Of a stretch of 64,000 nt of DNA, positions 61,803 through 64,000 are shown piece by piece. The stretch's first letter is position 1, and every line of letters begins with the position of its first letter. The position numbers and the translations under genes were made by a program. The DNA lies in the NCBI GenBank assembly GCA_032622095.1, contig CP136069.1, positions 63,908,819 through 63,972,818 of the forward strand. Direction: 5' to 3'. The notes under the pieces were generated by a model that had not been told where the DNA came from, did no database searches, and worked only from the letters and a program-made list of their open reading frames with translations. The DNA is from Siphonodentalium dalli. Its lineage: Eukaryota > Mollusca > Scaphopoda > Gadilida > Siphonodentaliidae.

Positions 61803-61827
61803 TATTCACATCTTTTATTCAACCCAT
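61803..61827 (-). other. Putative 5' UTR piece with acceptor and three-codon uORF
   Basis: In gene orientation, a pyrimidine-rich tract ending TCTCTTTCCAG closes at 61828. This suggests that exon 1 is preceded by an intron and that a further 5' non-coding exon lies to the right. The 25-nt leader begins ATG GGT TGA (61827-61819), a minimal upstream open reading frame before the main ATG. The upstream exon and promoter were not located. Confidence 0.5.
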
Positions 61828-63575
61828 CTGGAAAGAGAAATCGAAATAACATAAACGTAAATCGAAATACATTCTTATTCGACACATGTTGGCATAAAGC
61901 ATGTGTATTAAACGGAATCACCGCCATTTAATACATAATGATCCGCCTCAAAAGACTGGTCAAAGAGCCGCACAACATATCCCATGTTTACATCTAGAGC
62001 CGTCAACAGAAGGGAAACAACTAAAACCATTTCATAGTCTCTCGCTGGCCTGCTTTTTTCATGCCATCATTTACGTTGAAGAAAGTTACGGAGAGCGCGA
62101 TAGGATATTTTGACAGTTTCTGCTGACCATTCATTGGAATAAATGTCAAATTGCTATGAATGACCAGGACTGTCGGCAGAACATATACGTTATTGTGGTG
62201 GATTGACGGTAACATGGTGTGACATCGATGACTTGGACAACTGACCTCATTATGAAAATCCTAAGTGCATAAGAGAGACAGAAAAATGACCTCATTCTCT
62301 AAACTCAATCAATATTCAGTAAATTTTAATTACACCATTTGAAGCATTTTTCATGTCCAGCTTCAAGGAGAGCGGAAACAACAGCTGTTAGGTGTACGAA
62401 TCCCAGAGGCAGGTCATGTGGTACATGTCCTGCTTATTGATTGGGTCTGGCCAGTTGTTAATTGTTTGTCAATAGAGTAATTAATAAATAATGTATTTTT
62501 ACCACAATTACCACTCATTGTGTTAGGTGAATGTAACAGATGCCAGAGATCAATTTAACCAAGACATTTCATGAGTTTCCCAATCAGATAAGGTCTCCCA
62601 TGACATGCTCTACATACAGCCTGGGGCATCATGTCTAATATATACACAGTAGTATAGATCAGGGGGTTCTTCAGCCTGGGGCCCCAGGGCTAACATATAT
62701 ACTGTAGTCCAGAGGATGGGGGCTTTCCCTCTTCACAGCGATTTTCGGGCAAATTTGAGAAATTTTCGGTCAATTAAATGTTATTTCATGGGGGAAATTG
62801 TGGCAAATCACAGTAATTTTCACATTTCTGCCCAAATTATTTAATGTTAATTTGAATCTATTTTGTTATATTTCTGTGTATAATACTAGGTATATTCTAC
62901 AAAATCTGTGTTACAACAATGAATATATTATGTAAATAAAATTAGGGTAAAAGCTCTCAACCCCCTAAAAATTTGGGCGCCCGTATGGCTATGCTTCAGA
63001 CAGGGAGCTTGCCAATACATACAAGAAAACCAATGTCAGAAATGGTAATGTGCTCAAAATCATATATTATATACCCATGATTGTAATTATAGAATATAAA
63101 ATATATTGGTTTTGCGAATGACCAACTCAAAATTCCATTAATATAACAATAACAACCAGCACCTAATTAACGAACCGGTGGCCGACTCGGCTGTCTCCAA
63201 CCACAACCCCCAGTGGGCTGCAGAATGAAAAATGTTTATAAAAGTTGAAATATAAGACTTACAAATTATCTTTTAAATTTCTTTTATTGGTAACTGACAT
63301 AGCTTGTCACAAACCAAAAATCAACATTATTGACATAATAATGTAAAGGACAATGAACGAAATTGAAATTCCCAACTACACCTTTTACCAGACTCAGCCT
63401 CCTGGTGGCACAGTTCAACTTTTAAATCCGTCCCAAAAATTCCCATTTTTCTATAAATAAAACCCCCAGCGTAAACTCCAATGCCCAGGCGAAACAAGAA
63501 TTTGTAAACCAGTATACACGCGGAGCGCGCGTATTAAATGATGCAGGGACCATGCAGTGTAGAGGACGAACAAGG
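61828..63575. other. 5' flank or first intron of the gene
   Basis: No promoter could be called. Notable text: a small duplication of CAGCCTGGGGC (62619 and 62674), the second inside CAGGGGGTTCTTCAGCCTGG, which resembles a hAT (Charlie-like) end without a found partner. The plus frame at 61901-62113 is unsupported. Confidence 0.45.
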
Positions 63576-63721
63576 TACAGTAATGCTCTAATTAATCGAC
63601 CTCTTAACCACAGCAGAATTATGGGTAACTTTTCAGGATTTAGTCGGAAATATGGCTTGTTGCCATTCATATGAAAGCTCTCGCCGAGGTTAAGAGGTCG
63701 ATTAATTAGAGCATTATTGTA
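63576..63721. mobile_element. Family B MITE, right arm deleted
   Basis: TA both sides. Left arm complete to GAAAGCTCTC, then directly GAGGTTAAGAGGTCGATTAA. Both ends share the variant CTCTAATTAATCGAC. Confidence 0.82.
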
Positions 63722-64000
63722 TATACTGAAATGTGTCAGTTTTCCTTATTTGTTTTGTTTTTGGGGCCAAGGAGTGAAATGAAAAAGAAGTGATTTTAAA
63801 TAATATTAAGTTTATTTTTTTACTTTTTGTGTACTTATTAACCATTAACAATTCCATTATGTTTAGAGGATTATGAAGATAAAATTAGAGTTAAAATTGA
63901 GTCACAAAGAACTTTAGTTAAAAATTATATCACATATTAAAATTAACTCATTACCAGGCTAGAATTTACATCTAAAATTCCAAAGAATGGGGAAGATTAC

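Noticed and set aside
62640-63210. Charlie-like hAT element suggested by CAGGGGGTTCTTCAGCCTGG
   Set aside because: No convincing opposite terminus or 8-bp flank was found.

Overview
This is animal nuclear DNA, AT-rich and dense in repeats. The only gene I can support is one very large split gene on the minus strand. Intron sizes, GT-AG junctions, minisatellites and abundant non-autonomous DNA transposons fit a metazoan. A repeat family carrying the phrase GGGCCATAACTCTGG, which I associate with bivalve genomes, suggests a mollusc, probably a bivalve; this is inference.

The gene runs from a start codon at 61802 leftwards past position 187 and continues beyond the window. I could join fourteen coding exons (2,617 nt, 872 codons). 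Every junction has GT-AG signals and every exon-to-exon phase matches, so the model is internally consistent. The predicted protein has a signal peptide, then LamG, EGF, LamG, LamG, EGF and a fibrinogen-like region. It belongs to the neurexin IV / contactin-associated protein / axotactin superfamily. An N-terminal LamG-EGF pair stands where CNTNAP proteins have a discoidin domain, which makes an axotactin-like secreted or membrane adhesion protein the best guess. The C-terminus, including any membrane segment, lies outside the window.

Layout in gene direction: possible 5' flank (64000-61828); exon 1 (61.8-61.4 kb); intron 1 with a hAT-type element; exon 2 (58.2 kb); a 20-kb intron 2 full of MITEs; exons 3 and 4 (37.7-35.5 kb); an 11-kb intron 4; exon 5 (24.5 kb); an 11.6-kb intron 5; exons 6-14 in a compact cluster (12.8-0.2 kb).

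The introns are filled by three main families of foldback MITEs. Family A is TTAA-flanked and piggyBac-like, with three terminal types that share one hairpin module. Family B is TA-flanked, mariner-like and almost perfectly palindromic. Family C is hAT-like, with CAAGCCTTGAAATA ends and 8-bp target duplications. A 927-bp hAT-like element at 59783-60709 has closely similar ends and carries a broken zinc-finger reading frame. Nested insertions give relative ages. Three minisatellites lie in introns. One has been built from the 3' end and splice donor of exon 11, so that exon is followed by a long array of donor-like sequences. Exon 8 has a separate, smaller duplication of its own donor.

Most open reading frames elsewhere are translations of the palindromes and are not genes.
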